Below, piece by piece: positions 31,420 through 40,906 of a stretch of 64,000 nt of DNA. A program made the translations under genes and the position numbers. Below the pieces are notes generated by a model. The model had not been told where the DNA came from. It saw nothing but the letters and a program-made list of their open reading frames with translations, and searched no databases. The stretch is from Planctomycetota bacterium (GTDB taxonomy: Bacteria; Planctomycetota; UBA1135; UBA2386). The stretch's first letter is position 1; every line of letters starts with the position of its first letter. Location: positions 1 to 64,000 of the forward strand of contig JAEUHR010000030.1 of NCBI GenBank assembly GCA_016794425.1, in the 5' to 3' direction.

Positions 31420-32478
31420 TCACGAGGGCTGGGAGGAGGCTTGGGTCGCCTGTGCGAACGCGCGGCAGGCGTCGAGGCAGCGCTGCACGCCGGCGTCGTC
31501 GACGTCGCGGTGCAGCACGAAACGGAGCCGGCGCGGCCCGGCGGTGCCGGCCAGCACGCCGTGGCGCCGCAGGTGCGCCAGCAGCGATTCGGGTTCGCCG
31601 TGCCGCAGGTCGGCCATCACGATGTTGGTCTGCACGGCGGTCGGGTCCACCAGCAGGAACGGCAGCTCGACCAGCCCACGCGCGAGCCGCTGCGCGCGTT
31701 CGTGGTCGCGCGCGAGCAGCGCCGGCCCGTCGCGCAGCGCCAGCAGGCCGGCGGCGGCGATCACACCGGCCTGGCGCATGCCGCCACCGAACGCCTTGCG
31801 CACCCGGCGCGCCTCGGCGACGAACGCGCGGCTGCCGGCGACCAGCGAACCGACCGGCGCGCCGAGTCCCTTGCTGAGGCACAGGGTCGCGGTGTCGACC
31901 GGCGCGACCAGGTCGGCGACGGCGCAGCCGAGCGCCACCGCGGCGTTGACGAGGCGGGCCCCGTCGACGTGCACGGCGAGGCCGTGCCGGCGCGCGGCGG
32001 CGGCGGCGGCGGCGACGGCCGCTGGCCCGAGCACGCGGCCGCCGGCCATGTTGTGCGTGTTCTCGAGCACCAGCAGCCGCGACCGCGGGTGGTGCGGGTC
32101 GTCGCTGCGCACCGCGGCCGCGATCTGCTCCGGCGTCGGACAGCCGTCGTCGGCCGCGAGCAGCCGCACCTGCGTGCCGGACAGGCGCGCGATGCTGCCA
32201 CCCTCGTAGAGGTAGACGTGCGACCGCTGTTCGCAGATCAGCTCGTCGCCGGGCCGGCAGTGCACGTGGATCGCGATCTGGTTCGCCATCGTGCCCGACG
32301 GCGTGAACAGCGCGGCCTCCATGCCGAGCAGTTCGGCAGTCGCCTGCTCGAGGCGGCGCACCGTCGGGTCCTCGCCGCGCACGTCGTCGCCGACCTCGGC
32401 CGACGCCATCGCCTGGCGCATTGCCGGCGTCGGCATCGTGCTGGTGTCGCTGCGCAGGTCGGCGATCGGGGCGGACAT
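31420..32478 (-). CDS. ltaE: Low-specificity L-threonine aldolase
   Basis: This 352-residue PLP enzyme cleaves threonine to glycine and acetaldehyde. DLRSDTSTMPTPAMRQAM and VGDDVRGEDPTVRRLEQ are signature sequences of the family. The PLP lysine is in LCLSKGLGAPVGS. THNMAGGRV and VDGARLVNAAVAL provide the cofactor-side motifs. The ATG at 32478 starts at the homologous N-terminus. It diverges from the MFS gene over 32 bases and precedes manB, with which it probably shares a transcript. Confidence 0.93.
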   Translation of the reverse strand: MSAPIADLRSDTSTMPTPAMRQAMASAEVGDDVRGEDPTVRRLEQATAELLGMEAALFTPSGTMANQIAIHVHCRPGDELICEQRSHVYLYEGGSIARLSGTQVRLLAADDGCPTPEQIAAAVRSDDPHHPRSRLLVLENTHNMAGGRVLGPAAVAAAAAAARRHGLAVHVDGARLVNAAVALGCAVADLVAPVDTATLCLSKGLGAPVGSLVAGSRAFVAEARRVRKAFGGGMRQAGVIAAAGLLALRDGPALLARDHERAQRLARGLVELPFLLVDPTAVQTNIVMADLRHGEPESLLAHLRRHGVLAGTAGPRRLRFVLHRDVDDAGVQRCLDACRAFAQATQASSQPS

Positions 32479-32510
32479 CGCGCGGCTGAGGATGCCGGCC
32501 ACCGGGGCGA

Positions 32511-33830
32511 ATGCAAGCTGGCGGCCCGCGCGGCGGCAGATCGTCGTTGCGGCGGCCCGGCAGCGCGTGCAACGTCTCGGGCCTGCCCCACCTCGAACGG
32601 CAACTCCGGCTGCTGCGCGCCTACGCGCTGGTGACGTACCCGTTCGCCTGCGTGCCGTTCCTGTTCCTGTTCTTCCGCGACCATGGCATCGGCGAGGGCG
32701 CGTACGGCGAGATCGTCGGCGCCTACTACCTGGCGATGTTCGTCGCCGAAGTGCCGACCGGCATCCTGGCCGACCGCATCGGCCGCAAGCCGATGCTGGT
32801 GGCCGGACCGCTGCTGCTGGCCGCGGGCTTCGCGGTGCTGGTGCTGTTCCCGCACTACGGCACGTTCGTGGCCGGCGAGGTGCTGCTCGGCCTCGGCCAC
32901 GCAGTGCTGTCGGGGCCGCCGACCGTGCTGCTGTACGAGACGCTGCGCGAACACGGTCAGCAGCACCGCTACCTGCAGGAGGAGAGCCGCATCGCCGGCC
33001 TGCGCATGCTCGGCACCGGCTCCGCGTTCCTGCTCGGCGGCGTGCTGGCGCGCTTCGGCAACGCGACCCACGACGCCTACGGCCTCGCGATCGTCGCGAC
33101 CTCGGTGCTGTGCGGCGGCGCCGCGCTGCTGGCACTCGGGCTGCACGAACGAACCGCCGCCGGCGCCGCCGCGCCGCGCGAGTTCCTGCGCCAGCTGCGC
33201 GGCGACCTCGCCAAACCGGCGGTCGTGTGGCTGTTCGGCTACTGGATCGTGCTGTTCACGCTGCTGCGCTACCCGTTCCACAACTACCAGCCGTATCTGG
33301 TCGCGGCCGGCCGCAGCCAGCCGCTGCTGCTGGACCCGCTGTTCCTCGGGGTGCTGTTCGCGACGCTGAACCTGGCCGCCGCGCCGATGAGCTCGCAGGT
33401 GCCGCGGCTCGTCGCGACGGTCGGCCGCCGCGTGCTGTTCTGGGGCATGCCGCTGCTGCTCTGCGGGTCGCTGCTGGTGATGGCGTGGGAACGCAGCGCC
33501 GCCGCCGACGGCGCCGACGCGCGGCTCGTGTGGCTCGGCATCGGCATGTTCTTCGTGCAGCAGGTGCCGTTCGGCATGCACTGGGCGCTGCTGTACGAGT
33601 TCGTGAACCACCGCATCGGCGCGGCGGCGCGCACGACCGTGCTGTCGGCGCTGTCGCTCGGCACCCGCAGCTGCTACGCGCTCTGCAACGTGCTGCTGTT
33701 CCACACGCAGGAACGGCGCGGGCTGCCGTTCACGCTGGCGCTGGTCGGCGGCGTCGGTGTCGCCGCGACCTGCACCGTGTTGTGGCTGCGGCCGCGCGGC
33801 CTGCTGCGCGGGCGCGAACCGATCGCCTGA
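32511..33830 (+). CDS. MFS transporter
   Basis: This 439-residue protein has about 12 membrane segments. The family loop between spans 2 and 3 is present (ADRIGRKPML), preceded by FVAEVPTGI. The EVPTG loop-type motif is common in MFS families of unknown substrate. Helices recur to the C-terminus (FTLALVGGVGVAATCTVLWL). The start is uncertain: the ATG at 32511 gives a basic extension of about 25 residues, and a TTG at 32547 would give a shorter form. The gene converges on the VWA gene with only 3 bases between stops. Confidence 0.85.
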   Translation: MQAGGPRGGRSSLRRPGSACNVSGLPHLERQLRLLRAYALVTYPFACVPFLFLFFRDHGIGEGAYGEIVGAYYLAMFVAEVPTGILADRIGRKPMLVAGPLLLAAGFAVLVLFPHYGTFVAGEVLLGLGHAVLSGPPTVLLYETLREHGQQHRYLQEESRIAGLRMLGTGSAFLLGGVLARFGNATHDAYGLAIVATSVLCGGAALLALGLHERTAAGAAAPREFLRQLRGDLAKPAVVWLFGYWIVLFTLLRYPFHNYQPYLVAAGRSQPLLLDPLFLGVLFATLNLAAAPMSSQVPRLVATVGRRVLFWGMPLLLCGSLLVMAWERSAAADGADARLVWLGIGMFFVQQVPFGMHWALLYEFVNHRIGAAARTTVLSALSLGTRSCYALCNVLLFHTQERRGLPFTLALVGGVGVAATCTVLWLRPRGLLRGREPIA

Positions 33831-33833
33831 CCG

Positions 33834-35411
33834 TCAGCGGCCGAGGTCGACGAACACGCCGCCGTTCTCCTCCGCCAGCCGCTGCAGGAACTCCTTCTGG
33901 AACTCACCGATCGCGATCGCATGGATCACCATGCGGTAGATCTCGTTGTGCTTGCGGATCTCCTTCAGGATCTCGTTGGTGTCGATCAGCTTGCCGACCG
34001 AAGGACGCCCGTCGCTGAGGAAGTAGACCGTGTCGAGCGGCCGCTTGACCGCCGCCTTGTCGAAGCCGGTGATCGCCGCCTGCGACGGCTTGTCCGGATC
34101 CTCGCCGAACGCGTAGAGCAGTGCCTTCAGCGTGTTGGTCTTGCCGGCGTCGAGGTTGGCCGCCCCGCCGAGCCCCGCCTGCGCGAGGTCCTGCGACTCG
34201 TTGCCGCCGAGCGGCTTCAGGCCGCGCACGAACGCCATCGCGGCCTCGCGGTTGACGACGTTGGCCGGCACCAGCCGCTTCTTCCACACACTGATGTCGG
34301 TCGCGAACGCGACGATGTCGAAGTTGGTCGCCGACGTCAGCGTCTGCAGCGTGTTCAGCAGTTCGGTCTGCACGATCGTGAAGCGGCGGTAGTCGCGGTA
34401 GCCCTGGAACTTGTCGCGCTCGACCACGAGGTCGTCCATCGAGCCGGACACGTCGATGATGAACAGCACGTTGGTCGACGTCGTCGGGATGCCGACGAAC
34501 GTGTTGGTCTCCTCCTTCTTGCCGTAGAACGCGTCGTACTTCTTGCGGCTGGCGGCCTTCTGTGCGAGCTCCTCGTCGGTCGGGATCCGGTAGTCCGACA
34601 TCGTCATCAGCACGTTCCACTGCTCCTGCCAGCGATCGGGGTCGACGCCGAAGTCGAGCCCGGTGATCTGGAACAGCGCGTCGGCGCACTCGGTGCGCAG
34701 CCGGCCGGCTTCTCGCATCAGGTGGATCAGCGGCTGCACCGCCGTCTGCGGCCGCAGCTTCGCGACCGCGGCAATCGCCGCCGACTGCACCTGCCACTCG
34801 GCGTCGGCGAGCAGCTTGGTCACCGCTTCGGCGTGCTGCTTCAGCTTCAGCGCGCCGATCGCGTCGACCGCGGCCAGCCGCACCAGCGGGTCGCTGTCGG
34901 CGACGAACTGGCCGAGCAGCCCCGCCGAACCCTCGACGCCGATGCGCTGCAGCGCGCGGGCGGTCTCGAACCGCACCGCCGGCGGCGCCTTCGGGTTGCC
35001 GGCCGTCGCTTCGATCGCCGCGACCGCGGACTTCTGCTGCGCGCGGCCCAGCACCTGGATCAGGATCGCGGCCTGCTCGAAGTCCTTCAGCTTCGGCAGC
35101 TCGGCGACCCAGGTCGCGTAGGTCTCGGGCTCGCGGTAGTTCTGCAGCACCTCGAGCGCGGCCTGCTGCACCGCGGCGCTCTTGTGCTGCAGCAGCTTCA
35201 TCAGCGTCTCGGCCGCCGGCGGGCACTCGGCCTTCTTCAGCATCTGGATCGCTTCGACCTGCGTCGCTTCGTCCTTCGCCTTCTTGAAGAACTTCTGGAA
35301 CTCCTTCAGGTCGTCGAGCTTGGCTTCGAGCGTCGCCTGCGCCGGCAGCAGCACGGCGAGGCCCAGCAGACACAGAACGGACAGGACGCGGGCGGCGGTG
35401 GTCGACGGCAT
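33834..35411 (-). CDS. Secreted HEAT-repeat and von Willebrand factor A domain protein
   Basis: This 525-residue protein has a signal peptide (ARVLSVLCLLGLAVLLPAQA). Residues about 35-245 contain helical HEAT-like repeats (SAAVQQAALEVLQNY, DPLVRLAAVDAIGALK, EWQVQSAAIAAVAKLR). The VWA domain starts near residue 315 with the MIDAS motif FIIDVSGSMDD, followed by the Thr/Asp positions in NFDIVAFATDISVW and VYFLSDGRPSVGK. It is probably a metal-dependent adhesion or scaffold protein outside the cytoplasm. This architecture recurs in planctomycetes, and the partner is unknown. Confidence 0.85.
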   Translation of the reverse strand: MPSTTAARVLSVLCLLGLAVLLPAQATLEAKLDDLKEFQKFFKKAKDEATQVEAIQMLKKAECPPAAETLMKLLQHKSAAVQQAALEVLQNYREPETYATWVAELPKLKDFEQAAILIQVLGRAQQKSAVAAIEATAGNPKAPPAVRFETARALQRIGVEGSAGLLGQFVADSDPLVRLAAVDAIGALKLKQHAEAVTKLLADAEWQVQSAAIAAVAKLRPQTAVQPLIHLMREAGRLRTECADALFQITGLDFGVDPDRWQEQWNVLMTMSDYRIPTDEELAQKAASRKKYDAFYGKKEETNTFVGIPTTSTNVLFIIDVSGSMDDLVVERDKFQGYRDYRRFTIVQTELLNTLQTLTSATNFDIVAFATDISVWKKRLVPANVVNREAAMAFVRGLKPLGGNESQDLAQAGLGGAANLDAGKTNTLKALLYAFGEDPDKPSQAAITGFDKAAVKRPLDTVYFLSDGRPSVGKLIDTNEILKEIRKHNEIYRMVIHAIAIGEFQKEFLQRLAEENGGVFVDLGR

Positions 35412-35447
35412 CGGACTCCAGGCGGGGTTCGGAACGCGCCGCCGAGG

Positions 35448-35984
35448 TTACCGCTTCGGCGCGTCGCCTGCATGCCGCCACCAGCCGAGCCGGCGATCGC
35501 GTTCGAGGTGGCGGCGCAGCACGGTCAGGTCGTGCTGCGCGTCCCGCACCGCGTCGACCGCGATCGGGCCGCCGGCGTGGCGCGGTTTCAGCACGAACGC
35601 GAGGTGGCGCCGGAACTCGACCTCGACCACCCAGTGGCTGCGCAACAGGCCCGCGCCGAGCTGCAGCGACTTGGCGAGGTTCTCGAGCTGCAGCAGCAGC
35701 ACTTCGTCCTTGCCGCCGATCTCGACGAACGGCAGCGTCGGCGGCTCGAGTCCACCGGCCGCTGCGTCGCGCACCAGCACGCCGGGCAACGCCTCGAGCG
35801 CGCGCACCAGCGCAAAGACCACGACCGGCAGGCCGCGTGCCTCGGCCTGCTCCAGGTCGTCGAGCGCGTCGATCGCCCAGCGGTCGCCGAAACGCGCCCC
35901 GCACAACCCGCATTCGTGCACCGCTGTGCCGGCCGCGGTGCGCACGCGCATGTCGGAGTTGCCGCACTCGGGGCAGGTGTGCAC
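35448..35984 (-). CDS. Zinc-ribbon protein of unknown function
   Basis: This 178-residue protein begins at a GTG with a CPECG...CGLCG zinc ribbon (Cys4, Cys7, Cys25, Cys28). The remainder is a mixed alpha/beta region (LPVVVFALVRALEALPG, DEVLLLQLENLAKSL, VVEVEFRRHLAFVLK) without membrane segments. No family is recognised. A TAACGT hexamer just upstream on the minus strand would give a very short leader. The VWA gene follows 36 bases downstream on the same strand. Confidence 0.65.
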   Translation of the reverse strand: MHTCPECGNSDMRVRTAAGTAVHECGLCGARFGDRWAIDALDDLEQAEARGLPVVVFALVRALEALPGVLVRDAAAGGLEPPTLPFVEIGGKDEVLLLQLENLAKSLQLGAGLLRSHWVVEVEFRRHLAFVLKPRHAGGPIAVDAVRDAQHDLTVLRRHLERDRRLGWWRHAGDAPKR

Positions 35985-36015
35985 CCACCCACGTTACTGC
36001 GGCGGCCGCCGGCGA

Positions 36016-37947
36016 TCAGCGCGGCGGCTGGGTTCCCTGCGGCGGCACCGACGGCGTGACCGGTTCGGCACCGACGCCGGTGCCGAGCTGGCGTTCGACC
36101 AGGCGGCGCAGCCAGTCGTCTTCTTCACGCGTCGTGTCGAGGCGGATCTCCGCATCCTCCTCGCCGCGGACGACCTCGCCGATCAGCGACTTCGGCAGCA
36201 TCACGCGGTTCTTGCGGAACTCCAGCACGATGTGGTCGTCGGCGATGCCGCTGAGGATGCCGCCGACGAGACGGTTGTTGTTGGTCAGGCGCACGAAGCC
36301 CGACGTCGCCCGCTGCAGCTCCTCGTAGTCCTGCGAGCCGAGCTCGGTCAGCCGCGCGATCGCGGCGACCTGCAGGGTGACTTCGCCGTCGTCGAGCCGC
36401 AGCGTGACGCGCTGGCTGTCGGCCGACTTGACGCTGCCGATGAAGTAGTTGCCGTTCTGCAGCTGCGCGAACGCGCGGCTGCCCGGCATCACGCCGCTGG
36501 CACCGGTGCGCGCCGCGACGTTCTCGGGCTCACCGATCATCAGCTCCTCGCTGACGCGCACGAGCCGGCTCGGCGCGCGGCCGGGCACGTTCGGGTCGGT
36601 CGGCGTCTCGGCCGTGGCCTGCGGCGCAGGCCAGCCGGGCAGTTCGGGCGTCGGCGCCACGACCACCGGCGTCGGTTCGGCCGGAGGCGGCTCGGTCGCG
36701 ACCGGCGCCGGTTCCGCGGGCGTGGGCTCGACGGCCACCGGCGGCTCGACCGGCACCGGCGTGACCGGCGGCGGCTGCTCGGCGACGGGCGGCGTGACCG
36801 GCGGCGGCTCGACCGGCTGCGGCGGCGTGACCGGCGGCGGCTCGGTGACGACCACGGTCGGCGTCGGCGGCACTTGGGCCGGCGGCGGCACGACCTCGGC
36901 CGGCGCAGTCGGCGGCGGCGTCGGCACCGAGACGGCGACCTCGGGCCGCGCCACTTCGGCCTGCTGCACGCGCTGCGGCTCGAGCCGCAGACCGACCCAC
37001 TCGGGCCGCAGCACCATCACGGCACCGGCGGCGCAGACCATCAGCGTCGCGGCCATCGACCAGAACAGCCGCGCGGCGGGGCCGCTGCGGGCCGGCGCCC
37101 CGAGCACTTCGTTGGTCGGCTCGTCGCCGACGTAGAGGTCGTGGCCTTCGGCCGCGGCGGCGACGCCGGCACCGACCAGTTCGCCCGCCGGCTCGGCCGC
37201 TTCGACGTACTCGCCTTCGGCCGGCACTTCGTCGCCTTCGGCGCGCGCCACCTCGCCGACCTCGGACAGGTCGTCCACGGTCGCCGCCGGCAGCGGCTCC
37301 CAACCCGGCTCGTGCTGCTCTTCGTCGGCGGACGCCGCCACGGAGGGCAGCTCCGTATCGACGTCGGCATCCGCGTCGTCGCCGTCGGCTGCCGCCGGCG
37401 TCTGGTCCGAACCGGCCTTCGTGGCCTCGTCGTGCCAGGCGCCGTCGCCGTCGTCGAGCACGAACGGACCCGACTGCTCGAACTCACTGATGCCGTCCGT
37501 GCCACCGCCGGCGGCCGGCGACGCACCGATGACCTCGAGTTCCTGCTCGCTGTCGAGACCGAACTCCTCCTCGGCCTGCAGCAGCGAGTCGAGTTCCTTC
37601 GTGAAGGTGGCCTCGGCGGCGGTCAGGTCGTCCACAGCCGCATTCGGCTCGGGAACGCCGACGGCCTCGGCCTCGAGGTCCAGCTTCGAACCGTCCCAGC
37701 CCTGCGCCGTGGCTTCGGCGAACTCGGGCCCACCCTGGAACGTCTCCGAGGTGCGCTCGACCTTCGGCGCCTCGAACAGCACGTCCTCTTCGTCCGGCAG
37801 GCCGCCGGCCGCAGGAGGTTTGGCCTTGGTCCCCTCGGGCACCTCGAACAACGTCTCGAGATCCTCGTTCTTCGGCGCGATGTCCTCGATCACGAAGTCG
37901 TCGTCGAGGAAGTCGTCGTTGTCGTCACGTTGGCTCTCGCCGGTCAT
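36016..37947 (-). CDS. Acidic, proline-rich single-span membrane protein
   Basis: This 643-residue protein is of unknown function. Residues 1-295 are strongly acidic and probably disordered. A span lies near 300-322 (LFWSMAATLMVCAAGAVMVL). Residues about 340-450 are a Pro/Thr/Val-rich spacer. Residues about 480-610 are a folded C-terminal region (AQLQNGNYFIGSVKSADSQR, VTLRLDDGEVTLQVAAI, LVGGILSGIADDHIVLEF) like small beta domains with Sm-like turns. GGAGAG lies 5 bases before the ATG at 37947. The layout suggests a cytoplasmic acidic arm joined to an external module by a spacer. Confidence 0.72.
   Translation of the reverse strand: MTGESQRDDNDDFLDDDFVIEDIAPKNEDLETLFEVPEGTKAKPPAAGGLPDEEDVLFEAPKVERTSETFQGGPEFAEATAQGWDGSKLDLEAEAVGVPEPNAAVDDLTAAEATFTKELDSLLQAEEEFGLDSEQELEVIGASPAAGGGTDGISEFEQSGPFVLDDGDGAWHDEATKAGSDQTPAAADGDDADADVDTELPSVAASADEEQHEPGWEPLPAATVDDLSEVGEVARAEGDEVPAEGEYVEAAEPAGELVGAGVAAAAEGHDLYVGDEPTNEVLGAPARSGPAARLFWSMAATLMVCAAGAVMVLRPEWVGLRLEPQRVQQAEVARPEVAVSVPTPPPTAPAEVVPPPAQVPPTPTVVVTEPPPVTPPQPVEPPPVTPPVAEQPPPVTPVPVEPPVAVEPTPAEPAPVATEPPPAEPTPVVVAPTPELPGWPAPQATAETPTDPNVPGRAPSRLVRVSEELMIGEPENVAARTGASGVMPGSRAFAQLQNGNYFIGSVKSADSQRVTLRLDDGEVTLQVAAIARLTELGSQDYEELQRATSGFVRLTNNNRLVGGILSGIADDHIVLEFRKNRVMLPKSLIGEVVRGEEDAEIRLDTTREEDDWLRRLVERQLGTGVGAEPVTPSVPPQGTQPPR
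36640..36930. repeat. Degenerate Pro/Thr/Val-encoding repeat tract
   Basis: The tract is rich in GGCGGCGTGACCGGCGGCGG-type units. On the minus strand it encodes recurrent PPPVTPP, PVEPP and PAEP motifs. It is in frame throughout and forms the spacer of the surrounding gene. Confidence 0.65.
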
Positions 37948-38066
37948 GCTGCTCTCCGTTCCGATCGGGGACGTCCCGTTATCGGCACGTGGGTCCCGCG
38001 GACTGATGCCGCGGCACCACCTGGAGGCAGCGATGGTACCGACCCGACCCGCCGCAGCGCCCCGAT

Positions 38067-40010
38067 TCAGGGGCCTTCCGCGGCGAGTTCCCGGCTCAAG
38101 TCGGAGGACCGCAACAAGCGGCGCACGCCGCCGCGCAGCACGGTGAGACCGAGCGAATCGACGTATTCCAGCAGCGGGATCAGGAACTTGCGCGACGTGT
38201 CGAGGCGGTCGCGCAGCGCCGGGATGTCGAGCACCTCGTCGTGGGCGAGGCAATTCGCGCGCACTTCCTTCAGCACGGTGCGCACGGTCGGCGCGCCGTA
38301 GAACAGGTCGCCGATCTGCACGATGCGCCCCTCGTCCTGCGCCCGGTCGAGCAGCGACAGCAGCTGGTCGCCGCCGAGCCCGACCAGCGCCGCCAGTTCG
38401 TCGGCGACCGGGGGGCGGAAGCCGCGCTGCTCGCACCCAGCGACCAGGCGGTCGAACTGCTGCTGCTGCTGCGCCGGCAGCGGCCGCAGGCGCTCGAGGA
38501 ACAGCAGCGTGCCGTGGCTGCCGCCGCGCACGCGCCCGGCCGCGATCAGGCGGTCGACGACGTGGTCGAGCAGGCCCTGCGGCAGCGTCTTCGTCGTGCG
38601 CACGGAGGTGCGTTTGACCGACGCCGCCGCCGGTCGCTTCGCGAGCATGCGATCGACCGACGCCAGCAGTTCGCGTTCGCCGTCGTCGACGAACCGGCGC
38701 AGGAAGGCGCGCATCGCCTTGCGGTGCAGTTCCACGGCCGGCATGCCGGCCAGCACGTCGAGCACCTTGGTCTCGGGCACCTCCAGCGCGCGCGCCAGGT
38801 CGTCGACCGTGCGGCCCTCGGGTCCGGCCTGCTCGAGTTCGTGTTCGACGCGCGCCTCGGGCCGGTCGCCGGCGGCGAGGATGCCGACCAGTTCGAGGCC
38901 GAGGTCCTTGCGCCGGTAGCGGCCCGAGGCGGACAGGCGCAGCACGCGGCCGCCGCCGACCGTGCTGGCCGGGTTCTGCAGGCGCAGCAGGAAACGATCG
39001 CCGTGTGCGCAGCAGACCGGTTCGTCGAGCTCGAGCCGCGCCACCAGCGAACTGCCGGGCGCGGCCGCCTCACGATCGAGCAACAGCAGGTGGCCGCGGA
39101 CTTCGATCGTGCCGGTGTGGAACCGGATCGGTTCGCGGTGCGCCAGCGGCGGCGAACGCCGCGTCGTCACCAGGTCGACGTCCACCGCGTCGCCGACCGT
39201 GAACACGCCGGGCGCGCCGCAGACCATGCCGCGGTGCACGCCGGCCTCCTTGGCGTCGGGCACCGACAGCGCGCTGCTGTGGCCGGCGATCGCCTCGTCG
39301 ACCTTGCCGCCGTAGGCGTGCAGGCCGCGCACCTTGACGCGCTCGCCGAGCGGCAGGATCTCGACCTCGTCGCCCGGCCGCACGCTGCCGCTGACCGGGA
39401 TGCCGGTGACGACGGTGCCGATGCCCGGCAGCGAGAACACGCGCTGGATCGGCATGCGGAACGGCCCGCGGCTCTGGCGCGGCTCGACCGCCAGCGCCAG
39501 CGCCTCGAGCTTCTGGCGCAGCTCCGGCAGCCCTTCGCCGGTCACGCTGCTGACGCGCACGATCTCGGCGCCGTCGAGCACCGTGCCCTCGATCAACCTG
39601 GCGATCTCCGCCGCCGCCATGTCGGCCAGCGTCGCGTCGACCATGTCGATCTTGGTCAGCACGACCAGCCCGCCGCGCACGCCCAGCAAGTCGAGGATCT
39701 CGAGGTGCTCGGTCGTCTGCGGCATCACGCCGTCGTCGGCGGCGACGACCAGCAGCGCCAGGTCGAGGCCGGTGCAGCCGGCGACCATGTTGCGCACGAA
39801 GCGCTCGTGGCCCGGCACGTCGACGAGGCCGAGCCAGCGGCCGTCGGCCAGCTTCAACCGCGCGAAGCCGAGGTCGATCGTCAGCCCACGTTCCTTCTCT
39901 TCCTTCAGGCGGTCCGGGTCGATGCCGGTCAGCGCCTTCACCAGGCTGCTCTTGCCGTGGTCGATGTGGCCGGCGGTGCCGACGACGACGGGGTGGATCG
40001 CTCGGGCCAC
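38067..40010 (-). CDS. selB: Selenocysteine-specific elongation factor SelB
   Basis: This 647-residue GTPase delivers selenocysteyl-tRNA to UGA codons. [11 protein letters not shown] is the P-loop. [18 protein letters not shown] contains the SelB-type switch region, and [12 protein letters not shown] is the G3 motif. TKIDMVD gives G4. After three beta-barrel domains, the C-terminal winged-helix repeats expected for SECIS binding follow ([40 protein letters not shown]). The start is a GTG at 40010. No selA, selC or selD lies in the window, so the rest of the pathway is elsewhere. The family call is very secure. Confidence 0.95.
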   Translation of the reverse strand: MARAIHPVVVGTAGHIDHGKSSLVKALTGIDPDRLKEEKERGLTIDLGFARLKLADGRWLGLVDVPGHERFVRNMVAGCTGLDLALLVVAADDGVMPQTTEHLEILDLLGVRGGLVVLTKIDMVDATLADMAAAEIARLIEGTVLDGAEIVRVSSVTGEGLPELRQKLEALALAVEPRQSRGPFRMPIQRVFSLPGIGTVVTGIPVSGSVRPGDEVEILPLGERVKVRGLHAYGGKVDEAIAGHSSALSVPDAKEAGVHRGMVCGAPGVFTVGDAVDVDLVTTRRSPPLAHREPIRFHTGTIEVRGHLLLLDREAAAPGSSLVARLELDEPVCCAHGDRFLLRLQNPASTVGGGRVLRLSASGRYRRKDLGLELVGILAAGDRPEARVEHELEQAGPEGRTVDDLARALEVPETKVLDVLAGMPAVELHRKAMRAFLRRFVDDGERELLASVDRMLAKRPAAASVKRTSVRTTKTLPQGLLDHVVDRLIAAGRVRGGSHGTLLFLERLRPLPAQQQQQFDRLVAGCEQRGFRPPVADELAALVGLGGDQLLSLLDRAQDEGRIVQIGDLFYGAPTVRTVLKEVRANCLAHDEVLDIPALRDRLDTSRKFLIPLLEYVDSLGLTVLRGGVRRLLRSSDLSRELAAEGP

Positions 40011-40044
40011 GGGAACTACGCCGGTCCGACGGACCGCATCGGGA

Positions 40045-40755
40045 TCACTTCTGCAGGAAGAGGATGCGCTGGCACGACCCGCAGCGCACGACGGTCGCCT
40101 TGCCGAGCAACCGCGCGGTGTCGTTCACGGTGATCTTGTTGTAGCAGCCCTGGCAGTAACCGTCGACGACGCCGCACACGGCGACGTTCTCGCGGGTCTT
40201 GAACAGGCCGTCGTACTCGCGCAGCAGGTCGTCGGGGATGCCCTGCGCCATCGCGGCGCGCCGCCCGCGCACTTCGGCGATCGCGCCGGCGCGCGAACTG
40301 CGCAGTTTGTCCGCCTCGCCGAGGAACTCCTGCAGCACCCTGCTCTCGGCCGCGACCGCCGCCTCGCTAGCGGTGACGTCGGGCCGCAGCGTCTCGACCG
40401 CGTCGAGCAGCTTGAGGCACTCCTCCTGCATCACGTCGCGCTCCTTGCGGACCGCCTCGATCTGGAACAGCGTCGCCTGGTACTCGGCGTTGTTGCGCAC
40501 CATGTTCAAGCGCTCGTTGAGCCGCTTGATCTCGTCGTCGCTGCCGCGGATCGCCTTCTCCAGCGACCGCGCGTCGAGTTCGGCCTTCAGGAACCGGTTC
40601 TTCGCCTCGGTCGCGGTGCGCTGCAGGTCGTCGAGCTTGCGGCGCCGCCGCGTTTCCTCCCCCGGCAGCGAGTCGATGTCCTTGGTCAGCGAGACGACCT
40701 CCTGATCGACGCTCTGCAGCTCGAGCAGCTTCTTGACGTGTGGATGCAAAGGCAA
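40045..40755 (-). CDS. Coiled-coil C4-type zinc-ribbon protein (DUF164/CT398-like)
   Basis: This 236-residue protein consists of a long antiparallel coiled coil (residues about 10-175, rich in Lys/Glu/Arg/Leu heptads) and a C-terminal zinc ribbon (Cys198 region: [19 protein letters not shown], then [11 protein letters not shown]). This is the layout of the CT398/CdsZ family, found in many bacteria and linked in chlamydiae to secretion and sigma54 functions. The start is a TTG at 40755; a second TTG at 40749 is possible. It lies 34 bases from selB on the same strand, so the two are probably co-transcribed. Confidence 0.85.
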   Translation of the reverse strand: MPLHPHVKKLLELQSVDQEVVSLTKDIDSLPGEETRRRRKLDDLQRTATEAKNRFLKAELDARSLEKAIRGSDDEIKRLNERLNMVRNNAEYQATLFQIEAVRKERDVMQEECLKLLDAVETLRPDVTASEAAVAAESRVLQEFLGEADKLRSSRAGAIAEVRGRRAAMAQGIPDDLLREYDGLFKTRENVAVCGVVDGYCQGCYNKITVNDTARLLGKATVVRCGSCQRILFLQK

Positions 40756-40780
40756 CTCGGCGGGGACGGCCGGAACGGGC

Positions 40781-40802
40781 GGCGTGGCAGTCTAGCCACG
40801 CC
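40781..40802. promoter_or_regulatory. Perfect 8-bp inverted repeat around a TAGACT hexamer
   Basis: GGCGTGGC (40781-40788) and GCCACGCC (40795-40802) flank AGTCTA, which reads TAGACT on the minus strand. TTGAGC at 40811-40816 is 16 bases upstream on that strand. This gives a possible promoter for the zinc-ribbon gene at 40755. The same structure could instead be the rpoD terminator. Confidence 0.4.
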
Positions 40803-40906
40803 GGGATCCCGCTCAAGGGCGCCGTGCCCGTGAATCGTGCCGACCTGCGCCGCGCGGGCAGCGCGGCCGGCCCGGCGGCGACGCGGGGCAGGTCCGCTGC
40901 CGCCTG

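Noticed and set aside
36640..36930. Repeated GC-rich units that could suggest a CRISPR-like array
   Set aside because: The units are degenerate, have no spacers of constant length, stay in frame and encode a Pro-rich spacer of a membrane protein.
37948..38066. A possible selenocysteine tRNA upstream of the proline-rich gene, because a CCGCGG stem with a CATCAGT loop contains TCA
   Set aside because: The loop lacks the T before the anticodon, there is no T-arm motif or acceptor pairing, and the length does not fit a tRNA-Sec. The region is more likely a promoter gap with a chance hairpin.
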